Source of the DNA: Propionibacteriaceae bacterium
GTDB lineage: Bacteria; Actinomycetota; Actinomycetes; Propionibacteriales; Propionibacteriaceae
Direction of reading: 5' to 3'
Length of the DNA: 64,000 nt
Assembly (NCBI GenBank): GCA_031261455.1
Contig: JAISJP010000019.1
Coordinates: 62,001-126,000, forward strand
The notes under the pieces are model-generated. The model saw only the letters and a program-made list of their open reading frames with translations, did no database searches and was not told the origin of the DNA. The first letter of the stretch is position 1, and every line of letters starts with the position of its first letter. The position numbers and the translations under genes were made by a program. Below are positions 44,566 through 53,800 of the stretch, piece after piece.

Positions 44566-45291
44566 ATGGCAGAGTCGAACGACGGTTCGTGGTCGCGAAG
44601 TTCATGGTCGCGCAGTGGGGCGCATCCGGTAAGCGTCAGGGCCCGGGTCAACGTGCGTATGGTCGTCATTGGCGTGCTGTGCGTCTGTCTCGGTGGGCTA
44701 GGGGCCGCGTTCGCGTGGGCAACTACGTCCAAGATCACGTCCGTGTTGATCGTCCAGACCGACGTGGCGCGAGGCGAACTGCTGTCGGCGGCTGACATCG
44801 GCGTCATCGACGTGGTGCTCTCCCCGGGCATGAGCTATGTGCCTTCCGACAGTGTGGAAGCGGTCACCGGCAACTACGCGTTGAGTGACCTGCGCGCGGG
44901 GAGTCTGTTGGTGCCGGGTTCGTTTGGGTTGGCGCCGATCGATGCTGGAATGAGCCAGTTGGGACTGCGTCTTACATACGGACGACTGCCGACGGGTGCG
45001 CTGCCGGTCGGTACCAGAGTGTTGCTGATCGAACTGCCGTTGGAAGGGGCTGACAAGTTGGAGGTGACTGAAGGGGCCGGTGGGACCGACGGGGCGGGCA
45101 CCGGAGGTGGCGGAACGGCCGTAGTGCCTCGGGTGGCCGAGTATCCGGCAGTGGTAGTCAGCCCGCCGGAGCGGCTGCCGGATGCCACCAGTTTCGCGCT
45201 TGACATCGCCGTTGACTCCTCATTGGCCGCCCGCGTGGCGGTATTGGCAGCGGCAGATCGCATCGTTGTCGTTCGAGAGGGTGAGCGCTGA
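44566..45291 (+). CDS. SAF-domain protein, CpaB/RcpC-like (Tad locus 2)
   Basis: Protein of about 241 residues. A polar N-terminus is followed by one membrane helix (VVIGVLCVCLGGLGAAFAWA), a SAF domain (VARGELLSAADIGVIDVVLS, then YALSDLRAGSLLVPGSFG) and a Gly/Thr-rich loop near 180-195. CpaB/RcpC proteins are periplasmic or wall-side parts of Tad systems, and Gram-positive versions keep only the SAF core. ATG 44566 has AAGGGG 6 nt upstream; the frame runs back to 44476. It is the first gene of the locus 2 operon and overlaps the next by 1 bp (TGATG). Confidence 0.78.
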   Translation: MAESNDGSWSRSSWSRSGAHPVSVRARVNVRMVVIGVLCVCLGGLGAAFAWATTSKITSVLIVQTDVARGELLSAADIGVIDVVLSPGMSYVPSDSVEAVTGNYALSDLRAGSLLVPGSFGLAPIDAGMSQLGLRLTYGRLPTGALPVGTRVLLIELPLEGADKLEVTEGAGGTDGAGTGGGGTAVVPRVAEYPAVVVSPPERLPDATSFALDIAVDSSLAARVAVLAAADRIVVVREGER

Positions 45292-46337
45292 TGGCGATAG
45301 TCACATTGGTTTCCGCAGGCGGCTCTCCCGGAGTCACCACCACGGCGCTGGGCATGGCGCTGCTCTGGCCCAGAAACTGCCTGCTAGTGGACGCGGACCC
45401 CTGCCCAAATCAGGCCGTTTTGGCGGGCTATTTGCAGGGCAGTGTCGATACGAACGGGCGCGGGCTGCCATGGGTCGCTGAGGCGTACCGCCGTGCCGTG
45501 CCGCTAGAAGACGTGGTCTTCGAGCAGAGCCTGCTCTTGCCACCGTTGCCCTGGCGTTCTTCGCGAACGCTGCGGGCGTCGGGGGCATCAAGCGAGGACA
45601 ACAACCCAGAACCTGGCATGAGAGTAAGCCATGCAGACAACACGTCCGACACCCCGGCGCCTGCCCATGCTGGTGGTCGCGCCAGACGAAGTGAACTTGG
45701 GCACGGAGCACGCTTTGTGCCGGGCTACACTCATCCGGGGGCCTCCGGGATGTTCGCCCCGGTGTGGAGCGCGTTCGCCACGGCGCTCGCTCATGTGAGC
45801 GAGACACAAGGCTGTGACGTGATCGTGGACTTGGGCAGGTTGGGCGCCGATGGCGTGCCCCGTCCCCTGCTGCAAGCATCCCAACAGGTGTTGGTCGTCA
45901 CTCGTTCGTCTCTGCGTTCTTTGGCGCGCCTACGACTTCAGGTTGCTGCCTTGCGCGAGGCCGCAGAACATGCCGGTAAGGCGCGATCACTGTCCTTGGT
46001 CGTTGTGGGGCCGAACCTCCCCTACTCGGTTTCTGAAGTGTCGGCGCAGTTCTCGCTGCCGGTGTTGGGTGACATCCCCTATGTGCCCACTGAGGCCGCT
46101 GTGCTGAGTGACGGACGCGCAAGCAGTGCCAGAGGCAACCATACGCGCCTGTCAAGCGCGTATGTCCGGCTGGCGTCGCAGTTGCGTGAACAGGATGCCG
46201 CTTGGGCGTCGCGGCTGCGAACTCGTGACGCGCACGTCAACGTCCCTTGGTTGGATGTCGATGAAGACGCTGACCCGTTTCTGGGAGTCGAACAGGCGAG
46301 GCAGGCCGGACCGGCGAGACAGGTGGTGTCAGTATGA
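45291..46337 (+). CDS. TadZ/CpaE-like MinD-family protein (Tad locus 2)
   Basis: Protein of 348 residues starting at once with a MinD-like fold: MAIVTLVSAGGSPGVTTTAL, then CLLVDADPCPNQAVLAGYL, DVIVDLGRLGADGV and a later VVGPNLPYSVSEVSAQFSLP. The deviant Walker A reads GGSPGVTT, with neither of the two lysines of active MinD/ParA proteins, so it is probably a structural localisation factor. A Pro/Ala/Arg-rich insertion (about 95-145) replaces part of the domain. By position it is the counterpart of ssd in locus 1. Confidence 0.75.
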   Translation: MAIVTLVSAGGSPGVTTTALGMALLWPRNCLLVDADPCPNQAVLAGYLQGSVDTNGRGLPWVAEAYRRAVPLEDVVFEQSLLLPPLPWRSSRTLRASGASSEDNNPEPGMRVSHADNTSDTPAPAHAGGRARRSELGHGARFVPGYTHPGASGMFAPVWSAFATALAHVSETQGCDVIVDLGRLGADGVPRPLLQASQQVLVVTRSSLRSLARLRLQVAALREAAEHAGKARSLSLVVVGPNLPYSVSEVSAQFSLPVLGDIPYVPTEAAVLSDGRASSARGNHTRLSSAYVRLASQLREQDAAWASRLRTRDAHVNVPWLDVDEDADPFLGVEQARQAGPARQVVSV

Positions 46338-47767
46338 ATGATCTCAACTTCGACCCCCACCCGAGCGCACGTGCAGGCACTGTCGGCGCGACCGTTGACG
46401 CGAATCTCAGCCCAGTTCTCGGCTCATCTCTCCACTCGACCGTGGACGGCACTCTCGACTCGACTCTCGACTGGGGCATCGTGCGTGCGCTGCGCCGGGA
46501 TGCCGTCGCAGAACTGTCGGAACGTGGCAAATACTGGGACGACGACACGCGGTCGCCACTGTCCGACATGGACCGCAGGCTCTTGGGCCGCAGCGTCATC
46601 AAAGCGGTGGTGCGCGGCCATATAGAGCAACAAACTACCTCCGGCACACCGCTGTGGAGCGTGGCCACCGAACAGGCTTACGCACACGCCGTCGAGAACG
46701 CCATCTTTGGCTATGGCCGACTGCAACCACTTCTCGACATCCCAGACGCGGAGAACATCGAGATCTTGGGAGCCGAACCAGCCTACGTTCAGTTTGGGAA
46801 TGGGCACCGGGAGCGCCGCGCGCCAGTTGCTGACAGTGATGACGAGTTGATTGAGGCGATTCGTTTCTTAGGGCAGAGCGCCGATCCGCCGCGTCCCTTT
46901 GATGATGCGCATCCGATGATGACGCTGGCGTTGGGTTCCAAGTTCCGACTTCACGCCATCGGCTTTGGGCTGGTGGATCGGCCATCGGTGACCATTCGAC
47001 AGCACCTGCTCACCACTGTGACCTTACGGGACCTTGTGGCAGGTGGCATGCTCAGCGAGCCTCTGGCGGCGTTCCTGTCCGCCGCTGTGAAGGCACGCAT
47101 CTCCATCGTCATCGCTGGAGATCAGGGCGCGGGCAAGACCACCTTACTGCGGGCGCTAATTGCCGCCATTCCGCCTTCCGAGCGCTTCGGCACCCTCGAA
47201 ACCGACTATGAACTGCTCACTCACCTGCGTCCAGACAAGCCGAATGTGGTGGCCATGCAGGCGCGCGTCGGTCTGGGCGAGATTCAAGATGGACGTCACC
47301 TAGGCGAGTACACCGTGGCCGATCTCATCCCGGAGGCGTTGCGACAGAACCTATCGCGCATAGTCGTGGGCGAGGTGCGTGGCAGCGAGGCGGGCGCAAT
47401 GTTTGAGGCGATGCTAGCCGGAGCCGGAACCATGTGTACCACGCACGCCCACTCCGCCTTGGGCACCATCGACCGTTTGGCTAGCCGTGTCGCTGGTGGC
47501 GGGTCGGTGCCGATCTCAGAGGCGTACGCCCAAGTGGCCCACCACATCGGGCTCATCATCCACGTCCGCCTTGTTGACGACACATGGCGCGGCGGGGTGC
47601 GCACCCGTTTTGTCGACGAGGTGCTCCAACTGACCGGAGCACTTGAGGGTGGCCGTCCGATCACCCATCAGGCCTACTGGGCGGATAGTCTTGGTCGGAA
47701 CTGGTCGTTGCAACCCACTGCCGACTTGGCCGAATGTCTCGCCGGGTTTCAGGAGGTCACACGATGA
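46334..47767 (+). CDS. tadA: Tad secretion ATPase TadA/CpaF (locus 2)
   Basis: Hexameric secretion ATPase of 477 residues. The N-terminal region (about 1-50) is variable; the helical N1 domain contains WDDDTRSPLSDMDRRLLGRS. The N2 segment is YGRLQPLLDIPDAENIEILG, Walker A is VIAGDQGAGKTTLLRAL (near residue 262), the Asp box is GTLETDYELLTHL, Walker B is RIVVGEVRGSEAGAMFEAM and the His box is TMCTTHAHSALG. It is about 95 residues longer than the locus 1 TadA, like true CpaF. It overlaps both neighbours by 4 bp. Confidence 0.92.
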   Translation: MNDLNFDPHPSARAGTVGATVDANLSPVLGSSLHSTVDGTLDSTLDWGIVRALRRDAVAELSERGKYWDDDTRSPLSDMDRRLLGRSVIKAVVRGHIEQQTTSGTPLWSVATEQAYAHAVENAIFGYGRLQPLLDIPDAENIEILGAEPAYVQFGNGHRERRAPVADSDDELIEAIRFLGQSADPPRPFDDAHPMMTLALGSKFRLHAIGFGLVDRPSVTIRQHLLTTVTLRDLVAGGMLSEPLAAFLSAAVKARISIVIAGDQGAGKTTLLRALIAAIPPSERFGTLETDYELLTHLRPDKPNVVAMQARVGLGEIQDGRHLGEYTVADLIPEALRQNLSRIVVGEVRGSEAGAMFEAMLAGAGTMCTTHAHSALGTIDRLASRVAGGGSVPISEAYAQVAHHIGLIIHVRLVDDTWRGGVRTRFVDEVLQLTGALEGGRPITHQAYWADSLGRNWSLQPTADLAECLAGFQEVTR

Positions 47768-48669
47768 GTGTGTTCGTGGTGTTGTGCGGTGCACTGGTGC
47801 TTGGGGGAATGTTTGCCATTGTCAGCGGGGCATTCTTTGCCGCGGACGGCGACGTCAATGCGGTGAGCGCTGACCCGCAACGCGGTGGCCGGGCCTCGTT
47901 GTCGCAGCGAGTGGTGAGAGCGTGGCAGAGGTTGCGCCCCCGAGAACGGGCGCTGACCGCGGTTGGGCTCGCGGCAGGCGCGGTGGCATATCTCGTTACG
48001 TCGTGGCTACTGGCGCCCTTGTTGGTTCCAGCGGTAGTCATAGGACTGCCCTTACTGCTGTCCGACACACCCAACCATGAGGCCGACCTGCTGGCCGCGC
48101 TTGACCGATGGGTGCGCGCGCTGGTGGCATCGCTGCCAACCGGCAAGTCGATAGTTGAAGCCATCAAGGCTTGCGTGCCACAAGTGCCCGAGCCGCTGCA
48201 CGATCATGTTGAGTTGCTGGCAATCCGACTGTCGCAAGGATGGACGCTAGATGATGCGTTGGCTGTCTTCGCAGATGAGGCGGATAGCGCTCAGTGCAAC
48301 GCGGTGGCCGCGTCACTACTGGTGGCGGGAAGGCGAGGCGGCATTGGAGCCACCGACACTCTGTCGGCGTTGGCGGACTCCATTCAAGACCGACTGGCTG
48401 CGGCCCGCGAGATTGCACTGGAACGCGCCAAACCTCGTATCGTGGCCCGCCAGATCACCTTCATCACTGGTTCTGTGGTGGCGTTCTCATGCGTGACGAA
48501 TCCCGGCTATTTTGCCGCCTACAGTTCCGGCATTGGTTCCGCGATTCTCGTGGCGTTGGTGGGGCTTTTCTTCCTCGCCCTGGCGAAACTGAGAGTCATG
48601 GCTGCGGCACCCGTGAGCGAACGCATCTTGGTACTCTCTCCAGAACGCGGGAGATTGGCCCATGCCTAG
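47764..48669 (+). CDS. tadB: Tad pilus assembly protein TadB (locus 2)
   Basis: Inner-membrane platform protein of 301 residues. It has an N-terminal membrane helix, a second pair of hydrophobic segments (ALTAVGLAAGAVAYLVTSWL, then LLVPAVVIGLPLLL), a GspF-type cytosolic domain (ALVASLPTGKSIVEAIKAC through LVAGRRGGIGATDTLSALAD) and C-terminal helices. ATG 47764 overlaps the tadA stop (ATGA). It overlaps tadC by 8 bp. Confidence 0.88.
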   Translation: MSVFVVLCGALVLGGMFAIVSGAFFAADGDVNAVSADPQRGGRASLSQRVVRAWQRLRPRERALTAVGLAAGAVAYLVTSWLLAPLLVPAVVIGLPLLLSDTPNHEADLLAALDRWVRALVASLPTGKSIVEAIKACVPQVPEPLHDHVELLAIRLSQGWTLDDALAVFADEADSAQCNAVAASLLVAGRRGGIGATDTLSALADSIQDRLAAAREIALERAKPRIVARQITFITGSVVAFSCVTNPGYFAAYSSGIGSAILVALVGLFFLALAKLRVMAAAPVSERILVLSPERGRLAHA

Positions 48670-49654
48670 TCTCACTATTCTCATCATGGTCTCCGGGTGT
48701 CTAGTCGGCGGGGGCTTGTGGAATGCCGCACGCGGACTGTCTCGCAACAGACCACCTCGGTTGGATGACGCGCTGGCACTGTTGGGACCGCGCGAAAAGG
48801 GCGACAACGTCGCGTCTGCATCTGGAGGCGAGTCCGGTGGAGCCAACCCGTTCTTCGCTACATCGGCGAACGTGCGTGAAGTGGCGCTAGCTACTCACGA
48901 GGATGACGGATCGGTCGCATCCGAGAACCGCTTGGAGTCGATGGCAGCTCAAGCATTTCACGCCGCGCACTTGGGTGTGGGTTCCAAGAACGAGCAACTG
49001 CTCACGTTGCAGGGTCGCAGTACAGCCGAGTTTATGGCGTCCAAACTAATCCTTGCCTTCGGCGGGGCCATAGCACCTGCCCTGATGGCCTGGGTTGGCA
49101 TGATGCTGCACTTGGGTTGGGGGGCAGCTCCCCTAGGCCTGTCGCTCGTCTGCACGGTGGGCGGGTTCTTCCTCCCTGATCTGCAACTGAGAAGCACATC
49201 GGCGCAAACCCGCAAGACATCGGCGGCGGCGCTGAGCGTCTACTTTGACCTAGTGACTCTGGAGCGGCTCGCCAACGCCTCGGCAACGCAGGCGCTAACG
49301 TCCGCTGCAGCCATGGGCGATGCTCCTCTGTTTCGCTCCATCTCAGCGTCGCTAGAACACGCGCGCATGCAGCAACGCGCTCCATGGCCCGAACTGCACT
49401 ACCTTGCCGCTCAACTGGGCTTGGATGAACTGCATGATATTGCGGACATCATGGCGTTGGATGAACAGGGCGCGGCGCTTGCTCACACCCTGCGCGCACG
49501 CGTGCGTGAACTGCGACATGCCCAGCTGAACGCCGACAAGGCCAGTGCTCAGGAGAAAACCGAGGCGATGACCGTATGGATGGTGCTTCCCGTGCTGGCA
49601 TTCGCACTGCTCTTCCTCACCCCGCCGCTGTTGAGCCTCACGGGGATGGCTTGA
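48662..49654 (+). CDS. tadC: Tad pilus assembly protein TadC (locus 2)
   Basis: Partner platform protein of 330 residues, with an N-terminal helix, a variable Ser/Gly-rich part, membrane segments near 130-180, a GspF-like cytosolic domain (SVYFDLVTLERLANASATQA through DIMALDEQGAALAHTLRARV) and a C-terminal membrane segment (VLPVLAFALLFLTPPLLSLT). It is a separate gene here, in contrast to the fused tadB-tadC of locus 1. Confidence 0.87.
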   Translation: MPSLTILIMVSGCLVGGGLWNAARGLSRNRPPRLDDALALLGPREKGDNVASASGGESGGANPFFATSANVREVALATHEDDGSVASENRLESMAAQAFHAAHLGVGSKNEQLLTLQGRSTAEFMASKLILAFGGAIAPALMAWVGMMLHLGWGAAPLGLSLVCTVGGFFLPDLQLRSTSAQTRKTSAAALSVYFDLVTLERLANASATQALTSAAAMGDAPLFRSISASLEHARMQQRAPWPELHYLAAQLGLDELHDIADIMALDEQGAALAHTLRARVRELRHAQLNADKASAQEKTEAMTVWMVLPVLAFALLFLTPPLLSLTGMA

Positions 49655-49742
49655 ACGCGTGCCACATCCCCCACTTGGCCTCCACCCCCTCAACCGTCCG
49701 CACCAAACCAACTGAAGAAACAACAACTAAGGAGAAACTCCA

Positions 49743-49937
49743 ATGGATAAGACAATGAACGCCATGACAACGACGTACCTGAATATGACAACCGCAATTC
49801 GTGAGTTGCAAGCCAAGAGCGAGCGTGGGTTGTCGCAGTCAACCGAGAACGCGATCCTGCTCGCTGGAGCAGTCGCCGTGGCGGGCATCATCATCACGGT
49901 GATCACCGCCTACGTGAAGAGCCATCTGCCCAGCTAG
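49743..49937 (+). CDS. flp: Flp-type pilin (locus 2)
   Basis: Small pilin of 64 residues: a polar basic leader to about 34, then QSTENAILLAGAVAVAGIII and a short tail. A Glu sits just before the hydrophobic core as in Flp pilins, though the Gly-(4)-Glu-Tyr site is altered (Gly-Leu-Ser-Gln-Ser-Thr-Glu-Asn), so the cleavage point is uncertain. AAGGAG lies 8 nt before the ATG. The C/A-rich, unstructured leader after tadC and the hairpin around the stop codon suggest that this message is translated and kept at a higher level than its neighbours. Confidence 0.82.
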   Translation: MDKTMNAMTTTYLNMTTAIRELQAKSERGLSQSTENAILLAGAVAVAGIIITVITAYVKSHLPS

Positions 49938-49949
49938 TTGGGCAGATGG
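49922..49949 (+). terminator. 11-bp hairpin over the flp stop codon
   Basis: CCATCTGCCCA (49922-49932) and TGGGCAGATGG (49939-49949) are perfectly complementary, and the 6-nt loop GCTAGT contains the stop codon. There is no T-run, so it is more likely an mRNA-stabilising or attenuating hairpin than a full terminator. It would separate pilin expression from the TadE genes. Confidence 0.55.
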
Positions 49950-50051
49950 GCAGTCCGATGAACCCAACGTGCAGCGTTCACGCTCGGCCAGGGGCATCGC
50001 GTTCGCACCATCACCAGTCACCCGTAACGATTCAATACGAAAGTGGGCCCA

Positions 50052-50417
50052 ATGAGCCAAAGAGGAATGAGCGAGTCCGTCCAATGGACGCTGTTGATGC
50101 CCGTGTTTATTACTTGCGTGCTGGCGTTGATCCAAAGTGCGATCTGGCTGAACGCCCGCAGTGCTGCGGTCGAAGCGGCCTTCACCGCAGCCGAGGTGGC
50201 CGCCGAAGCTGGTGGCAGTTGGGACACCAAGGTGAACGCCGCCACGCGTGCCGCTGACCGCGTGCTCACCCATGCCGGGCTCAACAACCCCTCCACCAGA
50301 GTCACGACTGCTGGCGGACTGGTCACCGTGAAGGTCAGCGCAACCACCAAATCGTTCATCTCGTGGTTGGCGACCGACGTCACAGCCACCGCAAGCCGTC
50401 CATTGGAGAACCCATGA
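50052..50417 (+). CDS. TadE-like pseudopilin (locus 2, first)
   Basis: Protein of about 121 residues with a very short leader (MSQRG), then MSESVQWTLLMPVFITCVLA. The Ser-Val-Gln-Trp form is typical of one TadE-like subgroup in actinobacterial Tad loci. The soluble part has AAEVAAEAGGSWDTKVNAAT. ATG 50052 follows AAAGTGGG; GTG 50043 is possible. The stop overlaps the next gene (ATGA). Confidence 0.72.
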   Translation: MSQRGMSESVQWTLLMPVFITCVLALIQSAIWLNARSAAVEAAFTAAEVAAEAGGSWDTKVNAATRAADRVLTHAGLNNPSTRVTTAGGLVTVKVSATTKSFISWLATDVTATASRPLENP

Positions 50418-50893
50418 CAACCATGACGAGAAGCACACGGAGCGCCACCATGCGTGCTCACTGGTTCGCGTCTGCAACTGGCCCGAACAGAGCAACCACC
50501 CCGAATACGCGGGGCGCCACTGCGGTCGAAGTGGCGCTGCTGGTGCCCGTGCTGGTGCTAGTGGCGGCCATGGCCTGTGCGCTGTGGCGGCTCTCGTGGG
50601 CACAGAGTCAGTTGAACGCGGCAGCGGCGGCCGGGGCGCGCTACATCTCACTGCATCCTTACTCGGGCAACACAGATGCGCTCGCCGCAGACCTTGTCGC
50701 CGCAGACATGGCGACGGCTGGACTGTATTGCACCTCACTGGCAGTCAACGTCTCCCACGAAGTGCCTTATGTCAGTGCCAGCGCAAGCTGCACTGTCCAA
50801 TTGAGAGACCTCCTGGTCCCTGGCCTACCCGCCTCCATCACGTTGCGGGCCACGGCCACCGAACTGCTCGATACTTTCAGGGAGCAACCATGA
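50414..50893 (+). CDS. tadE: TadE-family pseudopilin (locus 2, second)
   Basis: Pseudopilin of about 159 residues. A basic leader of about 38 residues ends at Gly, followed by ATAVEVALLVPVLVLVAAMA, with Glu at +5 and the usual hydrophobic core. The soluble domain includes a Cys pair (GLYCTSLAV and SASCTVQLRD) likely to form a disulfide. ATG 50414 overlaps the previous stop, and its own stop overlaps the LysM gene. Confidence 0.82.
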   Translation: MTTMTRSTRSATMRAHWFASATGPNRATTPNTRGATAVEVALLVPVLVLVAAMACALWRLSWAQSQLNAAAAAGARYISLHPYSGNTDALAADLVAADMATAGLYCTSLAVNVSHEVPYVSASASCTVQLRDLLVPGLPASITLRATATELLDTFREQP

Positions 50894-53800
50894 TAAGACT
50901 GATGAAAGCGCTGGCATCGATCACTGCGATTATTCTGCTGGTCGCCGCGTCACCGGTAGCGCTGGTGACGTGGGGAAAGCTGAACAACCTTGCCACCGTG
51001 GACTGGATACGTCTGTTCACCCGCCCGGATGATGGCAGCTTCCTGCTAGGGCTGCTGACACTCATCGGCTGGCTGGCGTGGGCGAGCGCCACCTGCTCGC
51101 TGGTGGGCGAAACCATCGCGCAGCTTCGTCACAGACCACTGTCTCTTCGACTCCCCGGCACCGCCTGGTTTGCGCCTGCGGCCGTGGCCCTAATCGGAGC
51201 AGTGGCCACGTTGGGAACTATCGGCACTGCGGTCAGCGTGTTTGGTCATCCGAACGCCGCTGTCTCATTCACCGACACCAGCACGGCGTCAGACGGTGCC
51301 GCGACGACGTGGGTTGGCTCCCCTGCCGAACAGGTAGCGACGAGTTCCGATGCCGCGGAGTTGACCGACACCACTGACGCCCTCGCTGCTAGCGGCACTG
51401 CAACATCGGGCACGCCCCGGCGAACCGTGGAGTCGCTCACTGGAGCATCCGAACCTCAGCCCTACCTCGTTAGACCCGGCGATGACCTCTGGAGTCTGGC
51501 CGAGACCTACCTAGGCAGTGGGGCGCGGTGGGGCGAGATACTGACCGAAAATGACTCGTCTTTGCTCGGCCCGCTCGCCGAACTGAAGCCCGGCACCGTG
51601 CTGATACTTCCGGCAACCTCCGGAGTGACGCCCGCCAGTGTTCCTGCTCCAGACATGCCTGCGAACGTCGAGGAGCTAACCCCAAGCCATCCCCTGCCAC
51701 AACTGCAGCACCACGAGCCGGCAAGCATCGTCGTCCACTCTGGCGATACCCTGTGGGACCTAGCCGAAACACACTTGGGTGACGCCTACCAGTGGCCGCA
51801 ACTGCATGAGGCCAATCAGAACGCGGTCGTCAACCCCGACCTGATTTATCCCGGTCAGGAACTGCGACTACCATCCTCGGTGGTCGACAGCCTCTCCGTC
51901 ACCGAAGGCTCCCCAACTACCGAGAGCCCCTCCACAGTTGAAGACCTACCTACGGCCGAAGACTCTTCTGTAACTGACGTCCGTTCTACGGCAGGAAGCG
52001 CCTCCACCGTTGAGGACTCTCGCGTGACACTGGAAGGTGGTGCCTCCATGCCTGATTACGATGGCTCACCAGCCCCGACTGATGGCAGAGTGAGCGATGT
52101 CGGCAAGCCAACATTTGAGCGGCAAACTACGGAAGACGACGCGACCGCGCCGGAATCGCTGAGCACCGCTGAACGCTTACTCGCCATCCTCGGCCCGTTG
52201 GGCCCGACGGCAGCAGCAGCAGTGTTACTTGCGTGCCAAGCTCGACGAGCGGCACAACTGCGTCATCGGGCACTGGGACGAGCCGTCCCGACTTTGGAGG
52301 AGGCGATCACTCGCTTTGAGACGGCGCTGACGAAGAGCGCCGCCACCGGAGCAACGCCTGAGCAGTTCCACGATGGCGTCATGACCTACGTCGTGTTGGG
52401 CGTCAGTGACGATGAGGTGCGACAGCAGGTGGAACTCGACCTTGCGAACGCGGGAGTTGTCTGTCTCTATGGCGACGAGAACGTCTGCAACGGCCTCTTG
52501 GGAACGATAACCACTCAGTTGTTGCGGTCATGCTCGCGGGCAGAGTTGACGATGCACTGCGTCGTGGGCGAGCATCAATGGCTGAGCAACTTGGATGACG
52601 GCCTCATCACCTGGTTCGACGACACTGACGCGCTGCTCGCTGAGGCGACCCGCACGGCGCTTGAGCGGCTAGCCCATTTGCAGACCTACGAAACCGTTCT
52701 TGGCAAGCAGACAAAGCCTGAATACGGAGCCGCTTGGATACCTCAGTTCTACGCACTGAGCGCCCCCAACGCAGTCTTCGACGCGCACGTCGACTTCGCT
52801 GCGGCGGGCATCACGGTGTTGGTTGCGGGAGGGTCGCCACAGGCGTCGTCCAACTACTCCATTGAGGTGGGGGCGGACCGCGCTGGCACGGTACATCCGT
52901 TCGGTCAGCGCTTCGTCGCTAACGTGCTAACGCCCGACACTGAGGCGAGTCTTGCAGACTACGCAACCACCTACTCGTCCCCCTCCTTGGACCCAGCACC
53001 CTGGTGGGACGATCATGTTCCCGATGCGCCCGACGACTTGCTGGAACCCTCCCCTTCACTGTCGGTAACGTTCGACGACATCAATCTCGCGTTCGCACAG
53101 CAGCAAAACGGAGGTCATGTGCCTAACGGAACGTTGCTGGCGTGCGACACTGCTGCCGAGGTCAACTGTGTGGCTCCCACGCTGCTCGTGTTAGGCGAGG
53201 TGTCGCTGGTTGGCTGCAGCGGCAAACTCCCAGACAAGGCGATACAACAGTGCGTCGAGTACGCCGGTTGGTTGTTGGAGCACCCGAACACCACCTCCGT
53301 CGCCATGGCCGACGCGCTGCTCGTCTCAGAGGGAACTCGGCGCTCCAACATGTCGCGACTGCGTGGGTGGCTTGGCGCGACACCGGACGGCGAACCTTAC
53401 CTACCGGAGGCATACTCGGGCAGGATGCGACTGCACCCCATGGTCACATCCGACTGGGAACAGTTCCAGGCCTTCATCGGCGCAGGGATTAACAAAGCGA
53501 GCACCGCCTCACTGATCAGAGCGTTATCCCAAGTCCGGGGAGTTCCGTTGCAAGACGCGCCGCCGGGACTGTGGGGTTGGGCGGCCAATTGGCGCAACAA
53601 CATGGTTGGGGCAATTCGGGACGCTGCCGTGGTCCTCGGCAGTCGCGCCCTCGATGCCGAAGAGTACCCGCTGACCGAGTGGGCGTTGCAGCGCGGCGAA
53701 CTCGTCGTCTCGCACGATGACCTGCTGACCATGATCAGACTGCGCCTAGAGCACGCGCTGGGACACCGAGCAGAGGTTGACAGAATTGTGCTCGGTACCG

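Noticed and set aside
49839..50738. 299-codon minus-strand ORF
   Set aside because: Antisense to flp and the two TadE genes, which have ribosome sites, processing motifs and stop-start overlaps; Arg/Pro/Cys-rich shadow.
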